DNA of 64,000 bases from Herbiconiux sp. L3-i23 (GTDB taxonomy: Bacteria > Actinomycetota > Actinomycetes > Actinomycetales > Microbacteriaceae), in the NCBI RefSeq assembly GCF_023734115.1, contig NZ_AP025737.1, positions 2,356,001 to 2,420,000 on the forward strand, read 5' to 3'. The notes under the pieces were generated by a model, which worked only from the letters and a program-made list of their open reading frames with translations, ran no database searches and was not told the DNA's origin. Position numbers and translations under genes: made by a program. Position 1 is the first letter of the stretch, and each line of letters opens with the position of its first letter. Shown here one piece after another: positions 52,220 to 61,917 of this stretch.

Positions 52220-52648
52220 TCAGCCGCGATCGTTGCGCACGGGCGGGCGGGGCGCCGGGCGAGCACTGAAGTCCGGCCAGGCGAGCACCACCGCGGCGAC
52301 GAGGGTCGGCCCGATCGTCCAGACGATGCCCGCCGGGTTGTCGGGCAGGACGACCGACCCGTTGGCGCTCGGCAGGGCGAAGACGCCGATGGCGACGACG
52401 ACGCCGAGCGCTGCGAGCCCCGAATACCAGCGCGACTCGAAGGCGAGTCGGATGCCGCCGAGCAGACAGATGACGGCCGCGAGCCCGGCGACGAGCCCGA
52501 TCGGCAGCGGGAAGCCGAATTCGGTGAACGTCAGCTGGTGGCCGAAGGTTCCGATGACCCCGACGACGAGCCCGAGCAGCAGCGCGGCACCCCCTTCGAG
52601 GATGCGCGATCCGACGCCGACGCGCGGGCTGTCCGTCTGCTCCGACAC
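52220..52648 (-). CDS. Four-helix membrane protein, 142 aa
   Basis: I do not recognise a named family. Four hydrophobic segments are visible (LEGGAALLLGLVVGVIGTFG, GLVAGLAAVICLLGGIRLAF, SGLAALGVVVAIGVF, GIVWTIGPTLVAAVVLAW), with a short basic C-terminus (RPPVRNDRG). GTG 52648 is favoured because TACAGT stands 6 nt before it; the longer frame reads into the repeat. It converges with the dehydrogenase fusion with only 3 bp between stops. The protein probably sits in the cytoplasmic membrane and its function is unknown. Confidence 0.72.
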   Translation of the reverse strand: MSEQTDSPRVGVGSRILEGGAALLLGLVVGVIGTFGHQLTFTEFGFPLPIGLVAGLAAVICLLGGIRLAFESRWYSGLAALGVVVAIGVFALPSANGSVVLPDNPAGIVWTIGPTLVAAVVLAWPDFSARPAPRPPVRNDRG

Positions 52649-52654
52649 CGCATA

Positions 52655-52660
52655 ACTGTA
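52655..52660 (-). promoter_or_regulatory. -10 box of a leaderless promoter (four-helix protein)
   Basis: TACAGT is followed by 6 nt (TATGCG) and GTG 52648 on the minus strand. It lies directly against the palindromic repeat that starts at 52671. Confidence 0.55.
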
Positions 52661-52670
52661 CCGCCCGCCG

Positions 52671-52800
52671 GTCGGGCGTTCCGGGCGAGCGCGCACGTTC
52701 CGGCGGGCCATTGCTGCCGCAACGCACCCGCAGAATCCGATATTGCGGGCACAGACGCACGTTCCGGCGGGCGCACAAGCCCGGAACGTGCGTTCTCGCA
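52671..52800. repeat. Two palindromic repeats of the GCACGTTCCGG family
   Basis: The first unit (52671-52709) reads GTCGGGCGTTCCGGGCGAGC followed by GCGCACGTTCCGGCGGGCC. The second unit (52735-52800) contains GATATTGCGGGCA, ACGCACGTTCCGGCGGG and GCCCGGAACGTGCGTTCTCG, an inverted repeat. Both units return in the same order at 61806-61917, so the pair may be a composite element. No gene is supported in the 177 bp here. Confidence 0.85.
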
Positions 52801-52825
52801 GCGGCGCTGTGTCGAACCCGCGGGC

Positions 52826-53302
52826 CTACGCAGGGGTGACGACGTAGACCGCCGTCACGACGCCCTCGGCATCGGTCGAGAAGGTCAGCTGCAGGTTGTA
52901 GTTGGTGCCGGTGAACGACCCGAAGGCGCTATCGGCGTCGGCGTTCGACGCGTTGGCGGTGAAGCCGGCACCCTCGAGAGCCGTCTGCGCCTCGGCGAAG
53001 CGGTCGACGCTGTCGGGCTGGATCACCACGGTCCACCCGGCGCCGCCACCCGCGGCGCCGCCGACGACGGTTCCGTCAACGAGCGGGATCGATTCAGGAA
53101 ATCCGTCGGGCACCTGACCGTCGGTCGAGATGTCGACATCACCGCCGACCGCCTCCTCGATGGCCCGATCGACCGCGCCGCCGACGATGTTGTCGAGCGG
53201 GGTCCCCGAGCATCCGGCGAGCGCGCCGGTGAGAGCCAGCGCCACCGCGCCGGCGGCGACAGAACGACGGATGCGGACCCGGGACAGCGCGAGGGTGCTC
53301 AT
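52826..53302 (-). CDS. Secreted lipoprotein, 158 aa
   Basis: The product has a signal peptide (VAAGAVALALTGALAGC) with a lipobox ALAGCS. A short acidic helix region follows, then a domain with DGFPESIPLVDGTVVGG, GWTVVIQPDSVDRFAEAQTA and YNLQLTFSTDAEGVVTAVYV. I do not recognise the family. ATG 53302 is preceded by TACCCT at 7 nt; an alternative GTG at 53308 is possible. It is probably anchored on the outer side of the membrane and is monocistronic. Confidence 0.78.
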   Translation of the reverse strand: MSTLALSRVRIRRSVAAGAVALALTGALAGCSGTPLDNIVGGAVDRAIEEAVGGDVDISTDGQVPDGFPESIPLVDGTVVGGAAGGGAGWTVVIQPDSVDRFAEAQTALEGAGFTANASNADADSAFGSFTGTNYNLQLTFSTDAEGVVTAVYVVTPA

Positions 53303-53309
53303 GGCCACG

Positions 53310-53315
53310 AGGGTA
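53310..53315 (-). promoter_or_regulatory. -10 box of a leaderless promoter (lipoprotein gene)
   Basis: TACCCT on the minus strand is followed by 7 nt (CGTGGCC) and ATG 53302. Confidence 0.5.
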
Positions 53316-53458
53316 GTCGACGGACCTCTGCGCCGTGCGGACCCTCACCGGGCAGCCGGTCGACGTATGAGCGGCACCGCGGTCTGATCGACGAGCACCA
53401 TCGCGTTCGCGAACGACATCTACGCGAGAAGCAGGCCCTTCTTCGGCTGAGACGCAGA

Positions 53459-53488
53459 CATGCCGCCCACCTTTCGGTGGACGGCATG
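53459..53488 (-). terminator. Stem-loop terminator after typA
   Basis: CATGCCGCCCACC (53459-53471) pairs with GGTGGACGGCATG (53476-53488) across a TTTC loop with a single mismatch. It lies 44 bp past the typA stop in the direction of typA transcription. Confidence 0.7.
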
Positions 53489-53531
53489 CTGGCGAGCCGG
53501 TCGGTTCCGACTTCAGAGACTTCTGCGGACG

Positions 53532-55439
<1,908 letters not shown>

Positions 55440-55601
55440 GGAGAAACATCCTTGAGAAGAGGGAGTGGGCCGGAATCGACGTCGTCACGGCCGGAAAGTA
55501 GGCGCGGCAGAACGCCGCGACCCCAACATCCTACCGTGCCCGCGCCCGCGACGGGCGAGACCGGCGCGTCCCCTCGACGCTGTGAGCGATCACTCCCCCA
55601 C

Positions 55602-55668
55602 GATCCGATATTGCGGGCAGGAACGCACGTTCCGGCGGGCCGCTCTGCCCGGAACGTACGTTCTCGCG
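55602..55668. repeat. GATATTGCGGGC palindromic repeat, forward copy
   Basis: It starts GATCCGATATTGCGGGC, with ACGCACGTTCCGGCGGG and GCCCGGAACGTACGTTCTCG, the same order as at 52735 and 61806. It is an inverted repeat with a roughly 9-nt loop. It lies upstream of typA. Confidence 0.85.
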
Positions 55669-55732
55669 CGATCAGGTCTCACGGGTGCGGGAACGTGATC
55701 CCCGCGGTGCGCCGTTGCTATCCCGAAGAGGA

Positions 55733-55799
55733 TGCGAGAACGCACGTTCCGGGCACATGTGTGCGCCGGAACGTGCGTTTAAGCCCGCAGTATCGGATC
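55733..55799. repeat. GATATTGCGGGC palindromic repeat, reverse copy
   Basis: This is the same element in the opposite orientation: TGCGAGAACGCACGTTCC... and then CGGAACGTGCGTTTAAGCCC, ending TATCGGATC directly at the stop codon of the ABC ATPase gene. Together with the copy at 55602 it makes an inverted pair separated by 64 bp. The approximately 360-bp interval 55440-55799 has no gene. Confidence 0.85.
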
Positions 55800-57560
55800 T
55801 CAGACGCCGAGCTTGATGCCGGCGCCGGGAATCGCGTCGAGGAGTTCGCGCGTGTACTGCTGCTTCGGGTTGTCGAACACCTCATCGGTGGTCGACTGCT
55901 CGACGATGCGCCCCTTCTGCATGACCGCCACGTTGTCGGCGATGACGCGCACGACCGCGAGGTCGTGGGTGATGAAGAGATAGGTCAGGTCGAGCTCGCC
56001 CTGGAGGTCGGCGAGCAGCTTCAGGATCTGCGCCTGCACCAGCACGTCGAGCGCCGACACCGCCTCGTCGAGCACCACGATGTCGGGCTTCAGGGCGAGA
56101 GCACGCGCGATCGCGACGCGCTGACGCTGACCGCCCGACAGCTCGTTCGGGTAGCGACCGGCGAGGACGCGAGGCAGCGCAACCTGGTCGAGCAGCTCGA
56201 ACACGCGATCGCGACGGGAGCCCCGATCGCCGACGCCGTGCACGCGCATCGGCTCGGCGATGGTGTTGCCGATGTTGAACAGCGGGTCGAGCGAACCGTA
56301 CGGGTCTTGGAAGACGGGCTGCATCGAACGGCGCAGCGCCATCAGTTCCTTGCCCTGCAGCTTCTCGGTGCGGCGTCCGTCGATCGAGATCGACCCCGAC
56401 GTCGCCTTCTCGAGCCCCAGCAGCAGCTTGGCGACCGTCGACTTGCCCGATCCGGACTCGCCGACGAGCGCGGTCGTCGTGCCCTTGGCGACCGAGAAGG
56501 TCACCTCGTCGACCGCCGTGAAGTCCTCGGCCTTCAGACCGCCGGTGCGGATCTTGAACACCTTGGTGAGCCCGTCGACGGAGATCGCCGGAGCGGCCTC
56601 CCCGTGCTTCTCGAGGTGCTCGACGCGCGTCTCGGCCGCCTCGATCAGGTCGAGGCCCTGCGCCGACGCGTCGACGGCGTGCTCGATGTGGCCGAGCGTC
56701 GCCGACGCCGACTGGATGCGGCGGGAGGCGAGGCTCGGCGCCGCGGCGATCAGTCGCTGGGTGTACGGGTGGAGCGGGTTCTGCAGGATCTCGAGCGACG
56801 GACCCGCCTCGACGATGCGGCCCTTGTACATGACGATCAGCTTCTCGGCGCGCTCGGCGGCGAGACCCAGGTCGTGCGTGATGAACAGCAGCGCGGTGCC
56901 GTCGGTCTCGGTGAGCGTGTCGAGGTGGTCGAGGATGCGCCGCTGCACGGTCACGTCGAGCGCCGAGGTGGGCTCGTCCGCGATCAGCAGCTGCGGCTTC
57001 GACGACAGGCCGATGCCGATGAGCACGCGCTGACGCATGCCACCCGAGAACTGGTGCGGGTACTGGCGGAGCCGCTTGCCGGCATCCGGCAGACCCGCGT
57101 TCTCGAGCACCTCGATGGCCTTCGCCCGAACAGCGCGGCGGCCCTTCGCGAGACCGTTCGCCTTGATCGTCTCCTCGACCTGGAAGCCGACGCTCCACAC
57201 CGGGTTCAGGTTCGACATCGGGTCCTGGGGCACGTAGCCGATGCGCTTGCCGCGGATCTCCTCGAGCTCACGGCGCGAGGCCTTCGTCAGGTCGACGCCG
57301 TCGAAGAGGATCTCGCCCGCGCTGACGTGGCCGGAGCCGGGCAGCAGGTTGATGATCGCCGCGGCGGTCGTCGACTTGCCCGAACCGGACTCCCCCACGA
57401 TCGCGACGGTCTCGCCGGCGTCGATCGTGAAGTCGACCCCATTGAGCGCCTTGACGACGCCGCCCTGGGTGCGGAACCCGACCTCGAGGCCCTTGACCTC
57501 GAGCAGATGCTTCGACGCGGACGCCGACGCCGACGCGGGAGTGGATGCAGTGCCGCTCAT
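55800..57560 (-). CDS. Peptide ABC transporter ATPase, two fused cassettes
   Basis: The 586-aa protein fuses the two ATPases (DppD- and DppF-like) usually made separately. The first cassette (after a repetitive Ala/Ser linker) has GESGSGKSTTAAAIINLLPG, FSGGMRQRVLIGIGLSSKPQ and LLIADEPTSALD. The second has GESGSGKSTVAKLLLGLEKA, LSGGQRQRVAIARALA and IVVLDEAVSALD. Both are followed by the oligopeptide-type C-terminal region. The ATG at 57560 overlaps the upstream permease stop (ATGA). It powers the peptide importer encoded by the same operon. Confidence 0.94.
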   Translation of the reverse strand: MSGTASTPASASASASKHLLEVKGLEVGFRTQGGVVKALNGVDFTIDAGETVAIVGESGSGKSTTAAAIINLLPGSGHVSAGEILFDGVDLTKASRRELEEIRGKRIGYVPQDPMSNLNPVWSVGFQVEETIKANGLAKGRRAVRAKAIEVLENAGLPDAGKRLRQYPHQFSGGMRQRVLIGIGLSSKPQLLIADEPTSALDVTVQRRILDHLDTLTETDGTALLFITHDLGLAAERAEKLIVMYKGRIVEAGPSLEILQNPLHPYTQRLIAAAPSLASRRIQSASATLGHIEHAVDASAQGLDLIEAAETRVEHLEKHGEAAPAISVDGLTKVFKIRTGGLKAEDFTAVDEVTFSVAKGTTTALVGESGSGKSTVAKLLLGLEKATSGSISIDGRRTEKLQGKELMALRRSMQPVFQDPYGSLDPLFNIGNTIAEPMRVHGVGDRGSRRDRVFELLDQVALPRVLAGRYPNELSGGQRQRVAIARALALKPDIVVLDEAVSALDVLVQAQILKLLADLQGELDLTYLFITHDLAVVRVIADNVAVMQKGRIVEQSTTDEVFDNPKQQYTRELLDAIPGAGIKLGV

Positions 57561-58528
57561 CGGAGGGCCCTCGCCTTCGGGTCGAGCGCGTCGCGCAGCG
57601 CCTCGCCGAGCAGGATGAAGCTCAGCACGGTGAGGGTCAGAGCGATCGACGGGTAGATGAGCGTCTGCGGGTCGGTGCGCAGGTCGCGCTGCGCCTGGCT
57701 GATCTCGTTGCCCCACGACATGAAGTCCTGCGGCGGCAGACCGACACCGAGGAACGACAGGGTTGCTTCCGCGGTGATCGCCGCGCCGAGCGACAGCGTC
57801 GTGACGACGATGACGGGCGCGATCGAGTTCGGCAGCACGTGCTTGAACAGGATGCCGAGCCGCGACAGTCCGGTCGCGGTGGCGGCCATCACGAAGTCGG
57901 CGTTCTTCACCCGCAGCACCTCGGAGCGCAGCACGCGCGCCGTGGTGGGCCACGCGAAGACACCGATCGCCAGCGCGATCACCACGATGGTGCGGTTGTC
58001 CGAGAACACCGACATGATGACGACGGCGGCGAGGATGTAGGGGATCGAGAAGAAGATGTCGCCCGCGCGCATCAGGACCGTGTCGATGAACCCGCCGAAG
58101 AAGCCGGACAGCGCGCAGAACACGATGCCCGTGATGGTGGTCAGCAGGATCACGATGAGGCCCACCGACAACGAGGTCGAGGTGCCGTCAATGATGCGCG
58201 AGAAGATGTCGCAGCCCTGCTTGGTGTAGCCGAGCGGCGCGCCCGGGCCGGGACCCGCGAGGCTGTTCGCCAGGTCGCACGCGCGCGGGTTGGTCTGGGT
58301 GAACAGGCCGGGGAACAGCGCGACGGTGACGATGAGCAGGATCAGCGCGCCCGAGATCCAGAACATCGCGCGGCGGCGCAGGTCGCGCCAGGCGTCGATC
58401 CAGAGGTTGCTGGGCTTCTCGTCGAGATTGACGGCGTCGACCGAGGCGATCGGCGTCTCATCGACTGGCGCGACGTAGTGGTTGGCGGAGCGGGTCGGTG
58501 TGCCTGCCCCTGGAGTCTCACTTGACAT
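57557..58528 (-). CDS. Peptide ABC transporter permease, DppC-like
   Basis: The permease is 323 aa from ATG 58528 (336 aa if the upstream ATG at 58567 were used). It has an N-terminal cytoplasmic tail, a first helix and then a large extracytoplasmic loop (PGLFTQTNPRACDLANSLAG), typical of DppC/OppC. The EAA-like loop lies in MAATATGLSRLGILFKHVLP. The ATG start is chosen because it overlaps the end of the DppB gene by 11 bp (coupling). The protein forms the translocation channel with the DppB-like partner. Confidence 0.92.
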   Translation of the reverse strand: MSSETPGAGTPTRSANHYVAPVDETPIASVDAVNLDEKPSNLWIDAWRDLRRRAMFWISGALILLIVTVALFPGLFTQTNPRACDLANSLAGPGPGAPLGYTKQGCDIFSRIIDGTSTSLSVGLIVILLTTITGIVFCALSGFFGGFIDTVLMRAGDIFFSIPYILAAVVIMSVFSDNRTIVVIALAIGVFAWPTTARVLRSEVLRVKNADFVMAATATGLSRLGILFKHVLPNSIAPVIVVTTLSLGAAITAEATLSFLGVGLPPQDFMSWGNEISQAQRDLRTDPQTLIYPSIALTLTVLSFILLGEALRDALDPKARALR

Positions 58529-59447
58529 AGCGGATCCTCGGGTCGAGTACGGCGTAGAGCAGGTCAATCAGGATGTTGACGACCAGGTACAGCAGCACCA
58601 TGACCGTCACGAAGGACACGACCGTCGGCCGCTCCCCTCGGATGACCGCCTGATAGAGCGTGTTGCCCACGCCGGGAACGTTGAAGATGCCCTCGGTGAC
58701 GGTCGCGCCGACGATGAGCAGACCGAAGTCCGCGCCGAGCTGCGTGGTCACGGGGATGAGCGAGTTGCGCAGGATGTGCACCGGAACGACGCGGCGGCGC
58801 GAGAGGCCCTTGCTGTAGGCGGTGCGCACGAAGTCGGCGTTCGCGGTCTCGATCACCGAGGCACGGGTCAGACGGATCGCCGTCGCAACGACGAACAGCG
58901 CCAGCACGATCGCGGGCAGCAGCAGTCGTTGCACCGAAGTGTCGGCGCCGACGGTGGGGCTGAACCATCCGAGCTGCACGGCGAAGAAGAACTGGCCGAT
59001 GAAGCAGAGCACGAAGATCGGCACCGAGATCAGCAGCAGGCTGACGACCAGCGCGCTCGCGTCGAAGATGCCGCCCTTGCGCAGGCCGCTGATGAGGCCG
59101 ACCGTGAGAGCGACGACCATCTCGATGAAGATCGCCATGAGCGCGAGCTTCAGCGTCACCGGGAAGGTGCGCGCGAGGATGTCGTTGACCGACTGGCCCG
59201 AGAACGAGATGCCGAAGTTGCCGGTCAGGACGTTGCCGAGGTAGTTGAGGTACTGGATGATGAACGGCTCGTTGAGCTTGTACTGCTCTTCGAGTCGTGC
59301 CAGCAGCGCCGGGTTCGGCGTCCGGTCGCCGAACAGACCCAGCAGCGGGTTGCCCGGCATGGCGAACACCATGAAGTAGATGAGGAACGTCGTGCCGATG
59401 AGCACGGGGATGGCCTGTAGCAGGCGGCGCAGGATGTAGTACGCCAC
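58518..59447 (-). CDS. Peptide ABC transporter permease, DppB-like
   Basis: The 309-aa membrane protein starts at GTG 59447 with a first helix (LLQAIPVLIGTTFLIYFMVF) followed by the conserved MPGNPL turn. The EAA-type loop is in FVRTAYSKGLSRRRVVPVHI. The C-terminal helices include VVNILIDLLYAVLDPRIRYV, the end typical of DppB/OppB. A hairpin (59524) separates it from the binding-protein gene in the same transcript. It pairs with the DppC-like permease. Confidence 0.94.
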   Translation of the reverse strand: MAYYILRRLLQAIPVLIGTTFLIYFMVFAMPGNPLLGLFGDRTPNPALLARLEEQYKLNEPFIIQYLNYLGNVLTGNFGISFSGQSVNDILARTFPVTLKLALMAIFIEMVVALTVGLISGLRKGGIFDASALVVSLLLISVPIFVLCFIGQFFFAVQLGWFSPTVGADTSVQRLLLPAIVLALFVVATAIRLTRASVIETANADFVRTAYSKGLSRRRVVPVHILRNSLIPVTTQLGADFGLLIVGATVTEGIFNVPGVGNTLYQAVIRGERPTVVSFVTVMVLLYLVVNILIDLLYAVLDPRIRYVK

Positions 59448-59523
59448 CGCTCAGCCGCGATTCGTTGTGAGAAGCGACATGGGTAAAGAAAATACTCCGT
59501 AATCGAAGGGAGTCCGCCCATGG

Positions 59524-59556
59524 GTGTGGGGCGGCAGCAGTGCTGCCGCCCCACAC
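59524..59556 (-). promoter_or_regulatory. Intergenic stem-loop between binding-protein and permease genes
   Basis: GTGTGGGGCGGCAGCA (59524-59539) and TGCTGCCGCCCCACAC (59541-59556) are perfectly complementary over 16 bp. Lying between the high-demand binding-protein gene and the permease gene, with no T tract, it probably acts as an mRNA-stabilising or partly terminating hairpin that lowers downstream expression. It could alternatively be a repeat element. Confidence 0.75.
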
Positions 59557-59578
59557 TTGGCGGTTGTGCTCTGTCGGA

Positions 59579-61237
59579 TCAGCCCTTGGTGATCTCGTAG
59601 TAGAGCGGAACCGAGTGCCAGTCGAACTCGACGTTGGACACGCCTTCGCTGTATCCACCGGTCACGTTCGAGTACCACAGCGGGATGGCGGGGAGGTCCT
59701 TCAGGAGGACTTCCTGCGCCTGCTGGAACAGGGCGTTCGCCTCGTCGGCGTCAGCCGTCGCGGCTCCCTCGCTGAGCAGCGAGTCGAACTCGGCCGACGA
59801 GTAGTCGCCGTCGTTCGAGGACGCGTTGGTCGCGTATAGCGGCCCGAGGAAGTTGTACAGACCCGGGTAGTCGGCCTGCCATCCGGTGCGGAAGGCGGTC
59901 TCGGTGGTCTTGCCGGTGATCTGCGTGCGCGCCTCGGCGAACGTGGGGATCGGGTTGCCCGAGGCCTGAATGCCGAGCGTGTTCGAGACACTGTTCGCGA
60001 CCGCGTCGACCCAGCCCTGGTGGCCGCCGTCGGCGTTGTACGAGATCTGGAACGAACCCTCGAACGGCGAGATGGCGTCGGCCTCGGCCCACAGCTCGAC
60101 CGCGCGCTCGGGGTTGTACTCCAGGACCTCGGCACCCTCGAGGCTGTCGCTCCAGCCGTCGATGGTCGGCGAGGTGAAGTCGCTGGCCGGGGTGCGGGTG
60201 CCGTCGAAGATCACGTCGGTGATCTGCTGGCGGTCGATCGCCATGCTCAGCGCCTGGCGACGCAGCTGGCCCTCTTCGCCGATCCAGTGCGAGAACGCAG
60301 CCGGGTTCGCGAACTCGGTCGTGTCGCTCGGGATCGTGAACGACTGGAACACGGCGGCCGGCTGGTTGATGGCACGGTCACCGAGGTCGTCCTCGAACGT
60401 CGCGAAGTTCGAGTCGGGGATGGCGTCGAGCACGTCGAGGTTGCCCGCGAGCAGGTCGGCGTAGGCGGCGTCCTGAGTGGCGTAGAAGACGATCGTGAGA
60501 CCGCCGTTCTGCGGCGCACGGGGGCCGTCGTAGTCGGGGTTGGTGACGAGGTCGATCTGGACGTCGTGCTGCCACGCGTCGTCGCCGTCGAGCATGTACG
60601 GGCCGTTGCCGACCGGGTTCTCGCCGAACTCGTCGGTCACGCGGCCGTCGGCGTCGAACGCCGAGTCGGGCAGCGGGTAGAACGCCGAGTAGCCGAGACG
60701 CAGCGGGAAGTCCGAGCGCGGCTCGTTGAGGGCGACGGTGAAGGTGTAGTCATCCACCTTCTGGAGGCCGGTGAGGTCGGCGTCCTCGTCGTAGCTGAAG
60801 CCCTGGATGTCTTCGAAGAAGTAGGAGTTGAGGCGCTCATTGCTGAGCAGGGCGCCGTCCTTCCAGGCGTTGATGAACGAGTCGGCGTCGACGGGCTCGC
60901 CGTTGGTGAACTCGTGGCCCTCTTCGACCGTGATGGTGAAGGTCTGCGAGTCCTCGGTCTCGATGGACGCGGCCATGTCGTTCTCGGGGCTGCCATCGGC
61001 GCCGTAGCTGACGAGACCCGCGAAGATCGAGTCGAGGATCTTGCCGCCGCCGACCTCGGTGGTGCCGGTCGGGATCAGCGGGTTCTCGGGCTCGGAGCCG
61101 TTCGCGGTGATGATCGCGCTCGTGTCTCCGCTGCCGCCGCTGCTGTCGCCGCCGTCGCCGCTCGCGCAACCCGCGAGAGTCAGGGCGCCGGCCGTGACGA
61201 GGGCGAGGCCCCCGAGGCTCAGCTTGCTGAGTTTCAC
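59579..61237 (-). CDS. Oligopeptide-type ABC substrate-binding lipoprotein
   Basis: The 552-aa SBP of family 5 has a signal peptide with lipobox LTLAGCASG and an acidic Gly-Ser linker. It then has NPLIPTGTTEVGGGKILDSI, SAFYPLPDSAF and QALSMAIDRQQITDVIFDGT, followed by ALFQQAQEVLLKDLPAIPLW near the C-terminus. GTG 61237 is preceded by AGGAGG at a good distance; the longer frame reads into the leader. It binds peptides or similar oligomers outside the membrane and starts the operon that continues with the permeases and the fused ATPase. Confidence 0.94.
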   Translation of the reverse strand: MKLSKLSLGGLALVTAGALTLAGCASGDGGDSSGGSGDTSAIITANGSEPENPLIPTGTTEVGGGKILDSIFAGLVSYGADGSPENDMAASIETEDSQTFTITVEEGHEFTNGEPVDADSFINAWKDGALLSNERLNSYFFEDIQGFSYDEDADLTGLQKVDDYTFTVALNEPRSDFPLRLGYSAFYPLPDSAFDADGRVTDEFGENPVGNGPYMLDGDDAWQHDVQIDLVTNPDYDGPRAPQNGGLTIVFYATQDAAYADLLAGNLDVLDAIPDSNFATFEDDLGDRAINQPAAVFQSFTIPSDTTEFANPAAFSHWIGEEGQLRRQALSMAIDRQQITDVIFDGTRTPASDFTSPTIDGWSDSLEGAEVLEYNPERAVELWAEADAISPFEGSFQISYNADGGHQGWVDAVANSVSNTLGIQASGNPIPTFAEARTQITGKTTETAFRTGWQADYPGLYNFLGPLYATNASSNDGDYSSAEFDSLLSEGAATADADEANALFQQAQEVLLKDLPAIPLWYSNVTGGYSEGVSNVEFDWHSVPLYYEITKG

Positions 61238-61307
61238 TCTTAATTCCTCCTGTGTGCAGACAGAAGACGCCACGATCCCCTAGGGCACCCTGGCGCCGGA
61301 TAGAGAT

Positions 61308-61336
61308 ACCCTAGGTGGGGTACACAGCGAGCCCAA
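61308..61336 (-). promoter_or_regulatory. Promoter of the peptide transporter operon
   Basis: On the minus strand the -35 TTGGGC (61331-61336) and -10 TAGGGT (61308-61313) are 17 bp apart. The predicted start leaves a leader of about 60 nt before GTG 61237. Confidence 0.55.
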
Positions 61337-61421
61337 ATCGTTGGCGATATCGTTACAACCTGGAAATCAATTCTGGGATTGCTTGCGTGAACGCAACAAA
61401 GTTGCCGAGGAGGGCGGGATC

Positions 61422-61802
61422 GTGGCCGGACGCGCTGCTGTGCGGGACACCGTGCTGGTCTTCGATGGCGAGTGCAGTTTCTGCTCCTCGTGCGTCGACT
61501 GGCTCGAGAAGGTCCTGCCCGTCATGCCGCCCGCCGTCCCCTTCCAGTCCGCGGATCTTTCGGGGTACGGACTGAGTGACGCCGAGGCCCGTGAGCGGGT
61601 CTGGCTGATCACTCCAGGCAAGCATTTCGGCGGCGCAGGAGCAGTGTCCGCGTTGCTGCGACACCAGCCCGACGCGAGCCTCCGGTTCGCGGGCTGGCTG
61701 CTGCAGATCCCGCCGCTGTCATGGCTCGCGGACGGCGCCTACGCCGTCGTCGCGCGTCTGCGCAACATTTTGCCGGGCGGCACCCCCGCCTCCCGCCGCT
61801 GA
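61422..61802 (+). CDS. DCC-family thiol-disulfide oxidoreductase
   Basis: The 126-aa protein (DUF393) has VLVFDGECSFCSSCVDWLEK with the CxxC motif following an Asp-Gly, then GLSDAEARERVWLITPGKHF and a C-terminal helical part (LLRHQPDASLRFAGWLLQIP). The earlier ATG at 61341 would add a 27-residue leader; the GTG at 61422 with GAGGAGG nearby is preferred. It diverges from the peptide transporter operon. Role: thiol exchange, partner unknown. Confidence 0.85.
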   Translation: MAGRAAVRDTVLVFDGECSFCSSCVDWLEKVLPVMPPAVPFQSADLSGYGLSDAEARERVWLITPGKHFGGAGAVSALLRHQPDASLRFAGWLLQIPPLSWLADGAYAVVARLRNILPGGTPASRR

Positions 61803-61805
61803 CGA

Positions 61806-61917
61806 GATCGGATATTGCGGGCATGAACGCACGTTTCGGCGGGAACGCAAGCCCGGAACGTGCGGTCTCACCGCCCGCGTCGGGCGTTCCGGGCGAGAGC
61901 GCACGTTCCGGCGGGCC
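61806..61917. repeat. GATATTGCGGGC palindrome plus companion unit
   Basis: Unit one (61806-61870) has GATATTGCGGGCATGAACGC, ACGTTTCGGCGGG and GCCCGGAACGTGCGGTCTCA. Unit two (61879-61917) is GTCGGGCGTTCCGGGCGAGA with GCGCACGTTCCGGCGGGCCC. The same pair stands at 52671-52800 in swapped order. The CPBP gene appears to read straight through both units. Confidence 0.85.
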
